Part shown: one piece after another, positions 32,363-40,861 of the stretch
Layout of the letters: each line of letters starts with the position of its first letter
How positions within the stretch are numbered: position 1 is the first letter of the stretch
The notes under the pieces: generated by a model
What the model was told of the DNA's origin: nothing
Databases searched by the model: none
Seen by the model: the letters and a program-made list of their open reading frames with translations, nothing else
Made by a program: the position numbers and the translations under genes
DNA from: Bacteroidales bacterium
Lineage (GTDB): Bacteria > Bacteroidota > Bacteroidia > Bacteroidales > JACABE01
NCBI GenBank assembly: GCA_023251515.1
Contig: JAHEYQ010000020.1
Location: forward strand, 1-64,000
Length of the DNA: 64,000 nucleotides
Direction of reading: 5' to 3'

Positions 32363-32577
32363 AGGTCACCTTCGATTAAAGCTAACGTGTAAGTTATGTG
32401 GGCTTATTTATGCTAAAACCCAGATATTTTGAATTGTTTGAACTCAATATCTGTAATTATTAATTCCGCTTAATCTTTCTGGATTATAATTATAGTAACT
32501 GCATCTTTAAAATAAAATTTTATATTTTAGCAAAAAACAAAAAAAATACATTTTAACAAATAATTTCACAAAAAACA

Positions 32578-32607
32578 TTTGTGTATTTAAAAATTTATAT
32601 AAATTTG
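32578..32607 (+). promoter_or_regulatory. Promoter of cassette 1 (gene A1)
   Basis: -33 TTTG at 32578-32581 and -7 TAAATTTG at 32600-32607, spacing 18. The sequence from the -7 element onward (TAAATTTGTAGCGTTTTTGAAACATA region) is nearly identical at cassette 2, so the duplicated block begins about here. A leader of about 130 bases precedes gene A1. Confidence 0.7.
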
Positions 32608-32743
32608 TAGCGTTTTTGAAACATAGGTTTCGATAATTGGAAAAACAATCGTAGGATAAGATAGGGAAGAAGCGTTTTTCACTGATTCAGAAAATTATGT
32701 ATTGAATGCAAAATGTGTTTTTAATTCGCATTTTTACAACTTT

Positions 32744-33466
32744 ATGAGATATTATTTTTTACAAAACAAAAAATTGATCGATTTACTTAATTTAAAAAAT
32801 TGTCGTAATACACTGACATTGAATTGTATTGCGCTGTATGTAAAGCCGAAGAAATTATTATTTAATGCCATTTCGTTTGTTGTTCTGTTTAGCAAACAGC
32901 AAATTTTCAAAACCATATTTTTATCTGTAGTTGCTTTTTTAAAATTTCAGATACATAAAATTGCTGTTTCGGTTTGTAAATATGTTAATGCATTTGAAAA
33001 AATATTATTATTCAGACAAAATATTAATATAAGCATACAAAAAATAGCTTTTACTGCTAAAAGTATTAATCCAAACCTTTGTTTTGATCAAAAACAGAAT
33101 AATAATCTTAAATGCAATTTCAGAAAAATTGCTATACTACTTCGCAATTTTACTATACTACATCATAAATTTACTATACTACTTCGCAAAATTGCCATAC
33201 TACATCATAAAATTACTATACTACTTCACAAATTCAATGTACTGCTTAATAAAATTGCTATACTGCATGGAAAAATTGCTATACCAGTAAGAAAAACTGA
33301 TTTTACATATAGAAAAACTAATGTTGCTATAATAGCAGATAATATTCTATTTAGAACAGATGAAATTCTTGCTGTTATATTAAATATTTTGATTACTAAA
33401 ATAAAGAAAACATTAAAAACTAATACATATAATGTTCAACTAATTAAATTATTACATAATAAATAA
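32744..33466 (+). CDS. Cassette gene A1: basic protein with heptad tandem repeats, unknown function
   Basis: 240 aa from the ATG at 32744, which is conserved in the paralogue at 50463; an upstream in-frame TTG at 32702 is not needed. Rich in Lys, Ile, Asn and Leu. Residues 1-128 align without gaps to A2. Then come nine 7-aa (21-bp) units at 33128-33316: eight of the type IAILLRK/FTILHHK, then one (TDFTYRK) that matches the other paralogue's repeat type. A ~50-aa tail follows. There is no signal peptide. I do not recognise the family. Differences from A2 are mostly amino-acid changing, so either it is diversifying or it is not translated; the kept frame and 21-bp-only length change favour translation. 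Gene B1 starts 12 bases downstream. Confidence 0.5.
   Translation: MRYYFLQNKKLIDLLNLKNCRNTLTLNCIALYVKPKKLLFNAISFVVLFSKQQIFKTIFLSVVAFLKFQIHKIAVSVCKYVNAFEKILLFRQNINISIQKIAFTAKSINPNLCFDQKQNNNLKCNFRKIAILLRNFTILHHKFTILLRKIAILHHKITILLHKFNVLLNKIAILHGKIAIPVRKTDFTYRKTNVAIIADNILFRTDEILAVILNILITKIKKTLKTNTYNVQLIKLLHNK
33128..33316 (+). repeat. 21-bp tandem array inside gene A1 (9 units)
   Basis: Degenerate 21-bp units of the form ATTGCTATACTACTTCGCAAA, alternating CTTCGC and CATCAT subtypes. The last unit (33296-33316) is instead ACTGATTTTACATATAGAAAA, matching the unit type of the array in gene A2. The unit length is a multiple of three, so all insertions or losses keep the frame. Confidence 0.85.
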
Positions 33467-33478
33467 AATTTTAATTTT

Positions 33479-34222
33479 ATGGAAAATAAAAAGTTCAATT
33501 GTAAGATGGAAGACTTGCCTGTAATGGCAGGATTTGCTATTCAGAGTATGGAGACCGACAAGGTTGATTTTCTGGATTTTTCGCCTGTATATGGCGACGA
33601 CTTTATTCCGAATGCCAAAGCAAAACAAAAAGAATGTTCGGAACTTGTAAAGCAGGAAGATGTACTTAAGCTTCAGAAAAAAGTTACTCAGGAAATTAAT
33701 ATCATGCTGAAGGGAATGAGAAATGATATTAATAAAATAGAGGGCTATTTGTTGCTTACAGCAAATCAGCTCGATATTGCTGTGTTAGACTTTGGTTTAG
33801 CTGGCTTACGCATTAATATCAGCAAAAAGAATGTTGAAGGAGTATGCAGCGATATTCAGTCGCTTGTTGTAAAACTAAAAAGAAATGAAGCTGTATTGAG
33901 TGACAAAGGTATGAAAACTGCATTGCTCGAAGATATAGTTGCACAAAGCGAAAAACTGGATAAATTAAATCTGAGTCAGAATGCTTTTAAAAACAAACGC
34001 AGCCGCACAGCCAGCGATAATATCAAGATATTTAATGAATTGTGGGATCTGTTAAACACAATATTAGACGGAGGCAGATCGTTGTACAAAGCCAACGATA
34101 AGGTGAAATACAAAGAATATACCCTTAGTCAGCTAAAAAAGAGAGTACATCTTGAAAAATCTGCTACCCAGAATAATAATGATGCAGAAGCACCCACAGC
34201 TGAACCCGAAAATCTGGTATAA
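33479..34222 (+). CDS. Cassette gene B1: conserved 247-aa protein, unknown function
   Basis: 247 aa, same length as its paralogue B2 (51219-51962), aligning end to end without gaps at roughly 70% identity. The N-terminal block FNCKMEDLPVMAGFAIQSME is nearly invariant, as are AKAKQKECSELVKQEDVLK, RSRTASDNIKIFNELWD and LKKRVHLEK, with an acidic tail ending in AEPENLV. It is mostly alpha-helical with likely coiled coil and has no signal peptide or membrane helix, so cytoplasmic. I do not recognise a named family. It is 12 bases downstream of gene A1 and shares its transcript, ending at a strong terminator. Synonymous changes are frequent between the copies, so it is under protein-level constraint. 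Confidence 0.8.
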   Translation: MENKKFNCKMEDLPVMAGFAIQSMETDKVDFLDFSPVYGDDFIPNAKAKQKECSELVKQEDVLKLQKKVTQEINIMLKGMRNDINKIEGYLLLTANQLDIAVLDFGLAGLRINISKKNVEGVCSDIQSLVVKLKRNEAVLSDKGMKTALLEDIVAQSEKLDKLNLSQNAFKNKRSRTASDNIKIFNELWDLLNTILDGGRSLYKANDKVKYKEYTLSQLKKRVHLEKSATQNNNDAEAPTAEPENLV

Positions 34223-34234
34223 ACCCATACAATG

Positions 34235-34273
34235 CCAAACCCCGATATTTTGGGGTTTGGTTTTGTTTTTTTG
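34235..34273 (+). terminator. Terminator of cassette 1
   Basis: Stem CCAAACCCCGATA / TTTTGGGGTTTGG followed by TTTTGTTTTTTT. The same 26-base hairpin closes cassette 2. Confidence 0.88.
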
Positions 34274-34287
34274 ATTGGAAAAATAAG

Positions 34288-34295
34288 TATATTTG
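34288..34295 (+). promoter_or_regulatory. Outward promoter at the end of cassette 1 (TATATTTG)
   Basis: Exact TAnnTTTG in AATAAGTATATTTGTAG, a sequence also present at the end of cassette 2. It reads into the unrelated gene at 34367, so the duplicated block carries its own promoter for whatever lies downstream. Confidence 0.65.
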
Positions 34296-34366
34296 TAGGG
34301 TGAATTGAAAAATAAACAAAATAATGGTTGATGTTTTTAAGTTGGGTTAAATATATGTTATGGACA

Positions 34367-35092
34367 ATGCAAAAAAAAATGGTAATAATCATATTATTAG
34401 TTTTGACTGTTTGTTGTACCGTTTCTTCACAAGATTTTACTTTAAAATGTGGAGAAAAAATTGTTCCTTATGAAAGTGGGAATAAAGGTCATTTTGAAGC
34501 GGTTATACATTTCCCATATAAAGAGATAGATTCAACAATACTTCCAAAAACAATTCATGACTCAGCGAGAAATTATTTAATCAATAGACTCGGTGTTTCT
34601 TTCTATACAAAAGTATATTATTATGCAAGTCAAGATATTGACAATAAGGCAAAGATATATAAGTTTAACGGTTTTCCAAACCCAAAACTTGATAAGAGAA
34701 CAAAATATGCTATTCAATATTATTTTATCATACAAGATAGTATGAGATATTATTTTACTATTGTTTTTGATAAAAAAGGGAGAGTGATTTCAAAAGCACA
34801 AATACCAAATTATAAAAAAAATAAACAATTTGATAGAATTATTAATTTATGTGAAGCAAAAATAATTTCTGAACAAGATAAGTTATTCTTAGGTAAATTA
34901 GTAAATATTTCTTTGGAATACTATGATTTAATAAATTCTTTTGTATGGAGAATTGAAAAGCCATTAGTTAAAGGGAAAAAGCCACGTGAAGAAATTCATA
35001 GGTATATAATTTTAAATGCAAATACAGGAAAAGTAATAAAAAGAGAGACAGAATCATGGATATCAGTTTGTGACGTTAACAAAATCTTTTAA
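34367..35092 (+). CDS. Exported protein of unknown function downstream of cassette 1
   Basis: 241 aa from the ATG at 34367, chosen because MQKKMVIIILLVLTV gives a clean signal peptide (cleavage around VSSQ); earlier TTG/ATG codons at 34328-34355 only add a non-hydrophobic extension. The mature part is mixed alpha/beta, with YAIQYYFIIQDSMRYYFTIV and a C-terminal YIILNANTGKVIKRE strand pair resembling small bacterial PepSY/immunity-like folds, but I cannot assign it. It is driven by the outward promoter of cassette 1 and has no counterpart at cassette 2. Confidence 0.65.
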   Translation: MQKKMVIIILLVLTVCCTVSSQDFTLKCGEKIVPYESGNKGHFEAVIHFPYKEIDSTILPKTIHDSARNYLINRLGVSFYTKVYYYASQDIDNKAKIYKFNGFPNPKLDKRTKYAIQYYFIIQDSMRYYFTIVFDKKGRVISKAQIPNYKKNKQFDRIINLCEAKIISEQDKLFLGKLVNISLEYYDLINSFVWRIEKPLVKGKKPREEIHRYIILNANTGKVIKRETESWISVCDVNKIF

Positions 35093-35217
35093 CAATCAAA
35101 AGGTTGATTATTTTATCACTTTGTGTTAAGCAAAAATGATGAAGGAGAAAAAAGTAAATATACACGAATAAATTTAGTATAATTTCCAATAAATAATAAC
35201 TCATATTTAATATTGTA

Positions 35218-35724
35218 GTAAAATCGCTTTATAAAACATACTTTATCTTAAAAACCCCTCGGGAGCTATCGCACCCAAGGGGTTGAACAAGACTTCAACC
35301 CCTTGGGTCTGAAAGTCCCGACGGGTTAAAACATTAGAAAATATTATATTTGTAGCTTAAATAATAACCAATACAACAAACAATAAAATGCCGGATAATA
35401 TTCAGATGATTAAAAATGGGAATAAAATCGCTTTATAAAACATTCATTATCATAAAAACCTTCGGGAGCTATCGCACCCAAGGGGTTGAGCAAGACTTCA
35501 ACCCCTTGGGTCTGAAAATCCTGACGGCTTATTTTGGAAGAAAATATTATATTTGTAGCATAAATAAAAACAACAGAAATCAATACAACAAACAATAAAA
35601 TGCCGGATAATATTCAAAAGAAAAACTCTAAATAATACACTATTTTAATAACCCCTCGGGAGCTATCGCACCCAAGGGGTTGATAAGGACATCAACCCGT
35701 TGGGTCTGAAATTCCCGACGGGTT
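35218..35724 (+). repeat. REP-type palindromic repeats, left array (3 units)
   Basis: Three units with hairpins beginning at about 35253, 35457 and 35650 (periods ~204 and ~193). Each hairpin has an outer stem AACCC-TCGGGA / TCCCGA-GGGTT and a 14-bp inner stem ACCCAAGGGGTTGA / TCAACCCCTTGGGT, about 75-85 bases in all. Between hairpins lies a constant segment with TATATTTGTAGC, AATACAACAAACAATAAAATG and, in unit 1, AAAATCGCTTTATAAAAC. They directly precede the RAYT gene, which is the expected partner of REP elements. Confidence 0.85.
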
Positions 35725-35759
35725 TGGGCAGAATAACAAAACATATAAAAAATTCAATC

Positions 35760-36365
35760 ATGGGAAATAAGCGGGATATTTTATTTGCTGACAGATATTA
35801 TCATATATACAATCACGCAGTTGGAAATGAAAATTTATTTAACAACAAAAGCGATTATATTCAATTCTTGCAAAAATATCAAAAACATGCATCCTTATAT
35901 TTTCAGATTTATTCTTATTGTTTAATGCCCAATCATTTTCATTTTCTTATAAAAGTAAAGTCTTTGGAAGAGTTAATCAAACAAGGTTATAATGAAAATG
36001 AAAACATTCATAATTTTTTATCGCAAAAGATAGGAAACTTCTTTAATTCTTATACAAAATCGTATAACTTAACTTATAACAGAAAAGGTAGATTATTCAT
36101 TGAAAGTTTTCATCGAATTGCAATAGATACAGTAAATTATCTTTGTAAGCTTATAATTTACATACATCGGAATCCGGTTAATCATGGTTTTGCAAACAAG
36201 CCCAATGAATGGCATTATTCATCCTATAATAATATTTATAAGAATATGAAAAATATACAAGAGTATGAAGATGTTATAAGATGGTTTGATGATAAAGAAA
36301 ATTATTTATTTTGTCATCTAAAAGAAAGTGATTTGGAAGATGAATACAAATTAGAATTTGAATAA
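35760..36365 (+). CDS. REP-associated tyrosine transposase (RAYT, Y1 family)
   Basis: 201 aa from the ATG at 35760; an in-frame TTG at 35700 lies inside the preceding palindrome and is rejected. The HUH motif is in YCLMPNHFHFLIKV (~residues 54-67). The domain continues with the typical helix NFFNSYTKSYNLTYNRKGRLF (part), where the catalytic Tyr is expected nearby, and the family signature YIHRNPVNHGFANKPNEWHY (part). Known: RAYTs are single-copy Y1 transposase relatives that act on REP palindromes. The gene is flanked on both sides by such palindromes, forming a classical REP-RAYT unit. No disruption is seen, so it may be active. Confidence 0.9.
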   Translation: MGNKRDILFADRYYHIYNHAVGNENLFNNKSDYIQFLQKYQKHASLYFQIYSYCLMPNHFHFLIKVKSLEELIKQGYNENENIHNFLSQKIGNFFNSYTKSYNLTYNRKGRLFIESFHRIAIDTVNYLCKLIIYIHRNPVNHGFANKPNEWHYSSYNNIYKNMKNIQEYEDVIRWFDDKENYLFCHLKESDLEDEYKLEFE

Positions 36366-36378
36366 GACGAAATAAGTA

Positions 36379-37060
36379 AACCCCTCGGGAGCTATCGCAC
36401 CCAAGGGGTTGATCAAGACTTCAACCCGTTGGGTCTGAAAGTCCCGACGGGTTATAACAGTAGAAAATATTATATTTGTAGCTTAAATAATAACCAATAC
36501 AACAAACAATAAAATGCAGGATAATATTCAGATGATTTAAAATGGGAATAAAATCGCTTTATAAAACATTCATTATCATAAAAACCCCTCGGGAGCTATC
36601 GCACCCAAGGGGTTGAGCAAGACTTCAACCCGTTGGGTCTGAAAGTCCCGACGGGTTATAACAGTAGAAAATATTATATTTTTAGCTTAAATAATAACTA
36701 ATACAACAAACAATAAAATGCCGGATAATATTCAGATGATTAAAAATGGGAATAAAATCGCTTTATAAAATAGACTTATCATAAAAACCCCTCGGGAGCT
36801 ATCGCACTCAAGGGGTTGAGCAAGACTTCAAACCGTTGGGTCTGAAAGTCCCGACGGGTTATAACAGTAGAAAATATTATATTTGTAGCTTAAATAATAA
36901 CTAATACAACAAACAATAAAATACAGGATAATATTCAGATGATTTAAAATGGGGATAAAATCACCTTATAAAACATACTTATCTTAAAAATCCCTCGGGA
37001 GCTATCGCACCCAAGGGGTTGAGAAAAACTTTAAGCCGTCGTTTTTAAAACAGATAATCC
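36379..37060 (+). repeat. REP-type palindromic repeats, right array (4 units)
   Basis: Hairpins begin at about 36379, 36583, 36786 and 36990, a very regular ~203-bp period. The first three share the inner-stem variant TCAACCCGTTGGGT (AAACCG in the third), also found in the unit just left of the RAYT, so they were amplified locally. The fourth is truncated after ACCCAAGGGGTTGA and runs into unrelated sequence. The inter-hairpin segment (promoter-like TATATTTG, then AATACAACAAACAATAAA) is conserved in all full units. Confidence 0.85.
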
Positions 37061-37174
37061 GAAAGGAATAAAGGCAATTGCGGTTAATTTATAAAGGGAG
37101 TAATTAAAAAAACAAAGCAGTAGTAGCAATTTAAAATCCTGAATAACGTTTAGGTTTAATTAAAAAAAAATAAA

Positions 37175-38476
37175 ATGAACAGATTACAAAGTTTTAAATT
37201 TGCTTTACTCTTAGTTTTTATATTATTTGCAATTGAATATGGATATGCGTGCAGTATGTACAAAATTACGTATGTCGGCAAAACCATGGTTGGATGTAAC
37301 GAAGATGCATGGAGACTTACACCACATATCTGGTTCGAAAACGGAACAAAACCGGGTAATTATGGTGCTGCATTTACAGGTTCGCGATTTGATGGAGCTA
37401 ACGGATATGCTCCGCAATCGGGTATGAATGAGTTCGGGCTTTCTTTTTCGAGACTTGCTTCATATACTCCCCAAAAAACAACTTCGGTTTCAGAAAGCAG
37501 AAAAAGCATTTCAAATCCTACTGCATATCTTAAAGATATAATGCATAGCTGCAAAACAGTGGAAGAAGTAAAAGCCTACATCAGCCGTTACGATTATAGT
37601 TATTTTATCGAAGATGTTTTTATTTATATCGACAAATCGGGTAAATATCTTATTGTTGAACCCTATAGTCTTACTATTGGTAATGAACCCAATTATGTTC
37701 TGTCGAATTTTTGCCCGTCAATAACCGATAAAACTAAGGCTTTTAAATTAGATCGTTACCGAAAAGGTGTTGAATTTCTGAAATACAAAACAGATACAAG
37801 CCTTGCTTTTTGTACTGCTTTGTCAGATACCATGCATGTATGCAGAGGTAAAATCGGAGATGGAACTTTGCTTACTTCCATCTGGGATTTAAACAACGGA
37901 ACGATTAATTTATATTTCTATCATCAATACAAAAATGTAGTCAAGTTCAATTTGAAAGAAGAATTAAAAAAAGGAGACCATAAAATAGAAATTCAAACCT
38001 TGTTTCCACACAACAGCGAATTTGAAAAATTAGCCAATTACAAAACACCAAAAAACAACCTTGTAATATTGATGTTTTTAATTCTTTCGGGATTACTGTT
38101 TGTATTTTCATCTATATATTATCTTATTACATATTTCGTTACCAGAAAAGAAAAAAGATATGCATACCTGCGTCTTGCCCTATTTCCTTTTGGATTGATA
38201 TTGTTTTATTACATGTATGTTTTGTGCCGGTATATTTACATCTTTTATTTTCCATCACCCTATATAGATCCAAAAAATATATTAATAAGTATTACATCAT
38301 ATATCCCATTTCTGTTACTTTTACTCATTATTCCTTTTATTCGAATCAACATCAGGATTATTAAAGAAAAAATCTGGGGTTCATTTTCAAAATGGCTTTT
38401 CACATTCAATAATATCATCTACCTTATTTTATTAGTGCTGTTTGCATATTGGGGTTTCTTTAATGTAGTTGGATAA
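37175..38476 (+). CDS. Ntn-hydrolase-like (C45/choloylglycine hydrolase-type) protein with C-terminal membrane domain
   Basis: 433 aa. After a signal-like helix (residues 9-25) comes Cys26 (ACSMYKITYVGKTMVGCNEDAW), the pattern in which the first residue of the mature Ntn-hydrolase is Cys, followed by NED as in C45/C59 enzymes. PQSGMNEFGLSFS and YDYSYFIEDVFIYIDKSGKYLIVEP (part) fit the fold, with TSIWDLNNGTINLYFY near residue 245. Residues ~290-430 hold about four membrane helices. A periplasmic amidohydrolase tethered to the membrane is the likely product; the substrate is unknown. It lies alone downstream of the REP array. Confidence 0.65.
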   Translation: MNRLQSFKFALLLVFILFAIEYGYACSMYKITYVGKTMVGCNEDAWRLTPHIWFENGTKPGNYGAAFTGSRFDGANGYAPQSGMNEFGLSFSRLASYTPQKTTSVSESRKSISNPTAYLKDIMHSCKTVEEVKAYISRYDYSYFIEDVFIYIDKSGKYLIVEPYSLTIGNEPNYVLSNFCPSITDKTKAFKLDRYRKGVEFLKYKTDTSLAFCTALSDTMHVCRGKIGDGTLLTSIWDLNNGTINLYFYHQYKNVVKFNLKEELKKGDHKIEIQTLFPHNSEFEKLANYKTPKNNLVILMFLILSGLLFVFSSIYYLITYFVTRKEKRYAYLRLALFPFGLILFYYMYVLCRYIYIFYFPSPYIDPKNILISITSYIPFLLLLLIIPFIRINIRIIKEKIWGSFSKWLFTFNNIIYLILLVLFAYWGFFNVVG

Positions 38477-38641
38477 TAAAAAACCAATAAAAAAACAAAG
38501 TAAAAAAGCAATATTTTTAAATAATAAGAGTTAATGAAATGTATTAACAGCAAGCAAACCGCAACTAAAGACAATGAATTTGCGAGTAATTAAGCTGGCT
38601 TAACTATATTCGATAAAAACCATTTTAAAAGAAAATCAACA

Positions 38642-40861
38642 ATGAAAGAAGCAATCTTTACAATTTTAGTTTTAGTAGCAGGACTAAGTAGTTTTTGCCA
38701 GACTAAAGAAAAATCTTTGAAATTTAATTTCGACTTTGAAATTACAGAGAACGGAAAGCCAACAGCCTGGAATAACTTTGGAAGTTCGGATTATATTCTT
38801 GCTCTCGACTCAGTTAATACAAAAAGCGGAAAATATTCGGCAAGTATTGAGTATAAAGAAGGAAATCCCGACTTTAAAGCATGGGCATTTACCATCCCCG
38901 ACAACTATAACGGAAAGAAAATTACACTTACTGCTTACGTTAAAACCGAGAATGTTACTGACGGATATGCAGGGCTTTGGATGAGAATTGATCCTTCTAT
39001 TGCTTTCGATAATATGAATAAAAATGGCATTAAAGGCACAACCGACTGGACAAAATATGAGATAAGCCTTAATATGAATCCCGAAAAAACCAAACAAATT
39101 GTAATCGGAGGGTTATTGGTAGGTAAAGGGAAAATGTGGATTGACAATTTTAGTGTAAGTATTGATGGAAAAGATATTAAAAATTTAAAACCTATTGAAA
39201 GAATCGTATATCCAGCAGATAAAGATAAAGAATTCGACAAAGGCTCGGGCATTTCTGATATTTCATATAACAAAAGTCAGATCGAAAATCTAAAAACCAT
39301 GGGTTTGATTTGGGGCTTTCTAAAATACTATCATCCCAAAATTGCCATGGGAGAATACAATTGGGATTATGAATTATTCAGAATACTTCCAAAAGTTCTT
39401 AAATCTGAAAGCAAAAGCAACAGAGATGATGTTATAGCAAAATGGATAGAAAGTTTAGGGAAAATATCAGAAGGCAAAGAATTAACTGTTAAATCAGCTG
39501 AAGTTAAAACAGAACCTGATCTGGAATGGATAAAAAAATCTGATTTTTCGGATGAACTCACCGCCTTGCTTTTAAAGGTTAAAAATGCAGACAGACATAA
39601 GGAAAATTATTATATAGGTTTGCAACAAAGTGTTGGTAATCCTGAATTTAAAAATGAAAGAGCTTATTTATCAATGAAATATCCTGATGCAGGATTCCGT
39701 CTTTTGTCGTTATACAGATATTGGAATATTATCCAATATTATTTTCCGTATAAAAATCTGATTGAAGAAGACTGGAAAAATGTTTTAAATGAATTTATTC
39801 CTAAATTTATTGAAGCAAAAAATGAAACAGAATACACACTTGCAGTATTAGAAATTATTGGACGAATCAACGACACCCATGCAAATATCTGGGGTGGAAA
39901 TCAGGTTTTAAATAATTATTTAGGGCTTCGTTATGCATCAGTTGAACTAACAATTATTGAAAACAAAGCAGTAGTTAAAGGTTTTTATGATGAAAAATCA
40001 GGAAAAGAAACAGGCTTGGTAGTTGGCGATATTGTTTCAACAATAAATAATAAGGCAGTTGAAGAAATAGTGAAAGAAAAACTAAAATATTCACCTGCAT
40101 CAAATTATCCGACCAAATTAAGAGATATTGCCCCAAAACTTCTAAGAACGAACGATACGGTTATTAATATAGGTTTTTTAAGAAATGGAATTAATGGCAG
40201 CAAAATATTAAAGACTTATACTACAAAAGAGATTAATATTTACAGTAAATATGAGATTTCAGACACTTGTTTCAAACTTATAAATAAAGACGTGGCTTAT
40301 ATAAATAATGGTACAATTAAAAGAGCATATCTTCCAAAAATTTGGGAACAAATAGAAAATACTAAAGGTATAATTATCGACATCAGAAATTACCCATCCG
40401 ATTTTCCTATTTACGATTTAAGTGCTTATTTAATGCCCAAAAGCCTGCCTTTTGTTAAGTTTACAAACGGCAGTATTGAAAGCCCGGGATTATTCACATT
40501 TACTAAGTCATTAAACGTAGGGAAGAAAAACAAAAAAGATTATAAAGGGAAAGTAGTTATTTTAATTAATGAAATTTCGCAGAGTTCTGCTGAATTTCAC
40601 ACAATGGCATATCGGGTTCATCCAAATGCAAAAGTTATTGGATCAACAACTGCCGGGGCAGACGGTAATGTATCTCAAATTATTTTGCCTGGTGGAATAA
40701 GTTCAATGATTAGCGGAATTGGAGTTTATTATCCCGATGGCAAAGAAACGCAAAGAATTGGGATTGTACCTGACATTGAAATTAAACCGACAATAAAGGG
40801 AATAAAAGAAGGCAGAGACGAATTGCTTGAAAAGGCAATTGAAATTATTAATCGACAATAG
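38642..40861 (+). CDS. S41 family (C-terminal processing-like) serine protease, exported
   Basis: 739 aa. Signal peptide 1-20. Residues ~25-180 form a beta-sandwich resembling carbohydrate-binding modules (FDFEITENGKPTAWNNFG, WMRIDPS). A helical region and a PDZ-like segment (GLVVGDIVSTINNKAVEEIV, ~450) precede the tail-specific protease domain with IIIDIRNYPSD, the nucleophile region NEISQSSAEFHTMAYRV (Ser ~648-649) and STTAGADGNVSQIILPGG. Known relatives hydrolyse peptides in the periplasm. It is complete, and codon use matches neighbours. Confidence 0.85.
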   Translation: MKEAIFTILVLVAGLSSFCQTKEKSLKFNFDFEITENGKPTAWNNFGSSDYILALDSVNTKSGKYSASIEYKEGNPDFKAWAFTIPDNYNGKKITLTAYVKTENVTDGYAGLWMRIDPSIAFDNMNKNGIKGTTDWTKYEISLNMNPEKTKQIVIGGLLVGKGKMWIDNFSVSIDGKDIKNLKPIERIVYPADKDKEFDKGSGISDISYNKSQIENLKTMGLIWGFLKYYHPKIAMGEYNWDYELFRILPKVLKSESKSNRDDVIAKWIESLGKISEGKELTVKSAEVKTEPDLEWIKKSDFSDELTALLLKVKNADRHKENYYIGLQQSVGNPEFKNERAYLSMKYPDAGFRLLSLYRYWNIIQYYFPYKNLIEEDWKNVLNEFIPKFIEAKNETEYTLAVLEIIGRINDTHANIWGGNQVLNNYLGLRYASVELTIIENKAVVKGFYDEKSGKETGLVVGDIVSTINNKAVEEIVKEKLKYSPASNYPTKLRDIAPKLLRTNDTVINIGFLRNGINGSKILKTYTTKEINIYSKYEISDTCFKLINKDVAYINNGTIKRAYLPKIWEQIENTKGIIIDIRNYPSDFPIYDLSAYLMPKSLPFVKFTNGSIESPGLFTFTKSLNVGKKNKKDYKGKVVILINEISQSSAEFHTMAYRVHPNAKVIGSTTAGADGNVSQIILPGGISSMISGIGVYYPDGKETQRIGIVPDIEIKPTIKGIKEGRDELLEKAIEIINRQ

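Noticed and set aside
32702..32743. Upstream TTG extension of gene A1
   Set aside because: Not conserved as a start in A2, where the shared ATG at 50463 is the only one.
33084..33290. 68-codon open frame in another phase of the A1 array (LLYYF repeats)
   Set aside because: A 21-bp repeat without stops is open in several frames. The conserved ATG and gap-free alignment with A2 support the phase starting at 32744.
33128..33316. CRISPR-like array
   Set aside because: Units are directly abutting 21-mers without unique spacers and lie inside an open frame kept in a paralogue; no cas genes nearby.
35218..37060. CRISPR array from the regular ~203-bp period
   Set aside because: Repeats are long double palindromes with conserved, not variable, spacers and a RAYT gene beside them.
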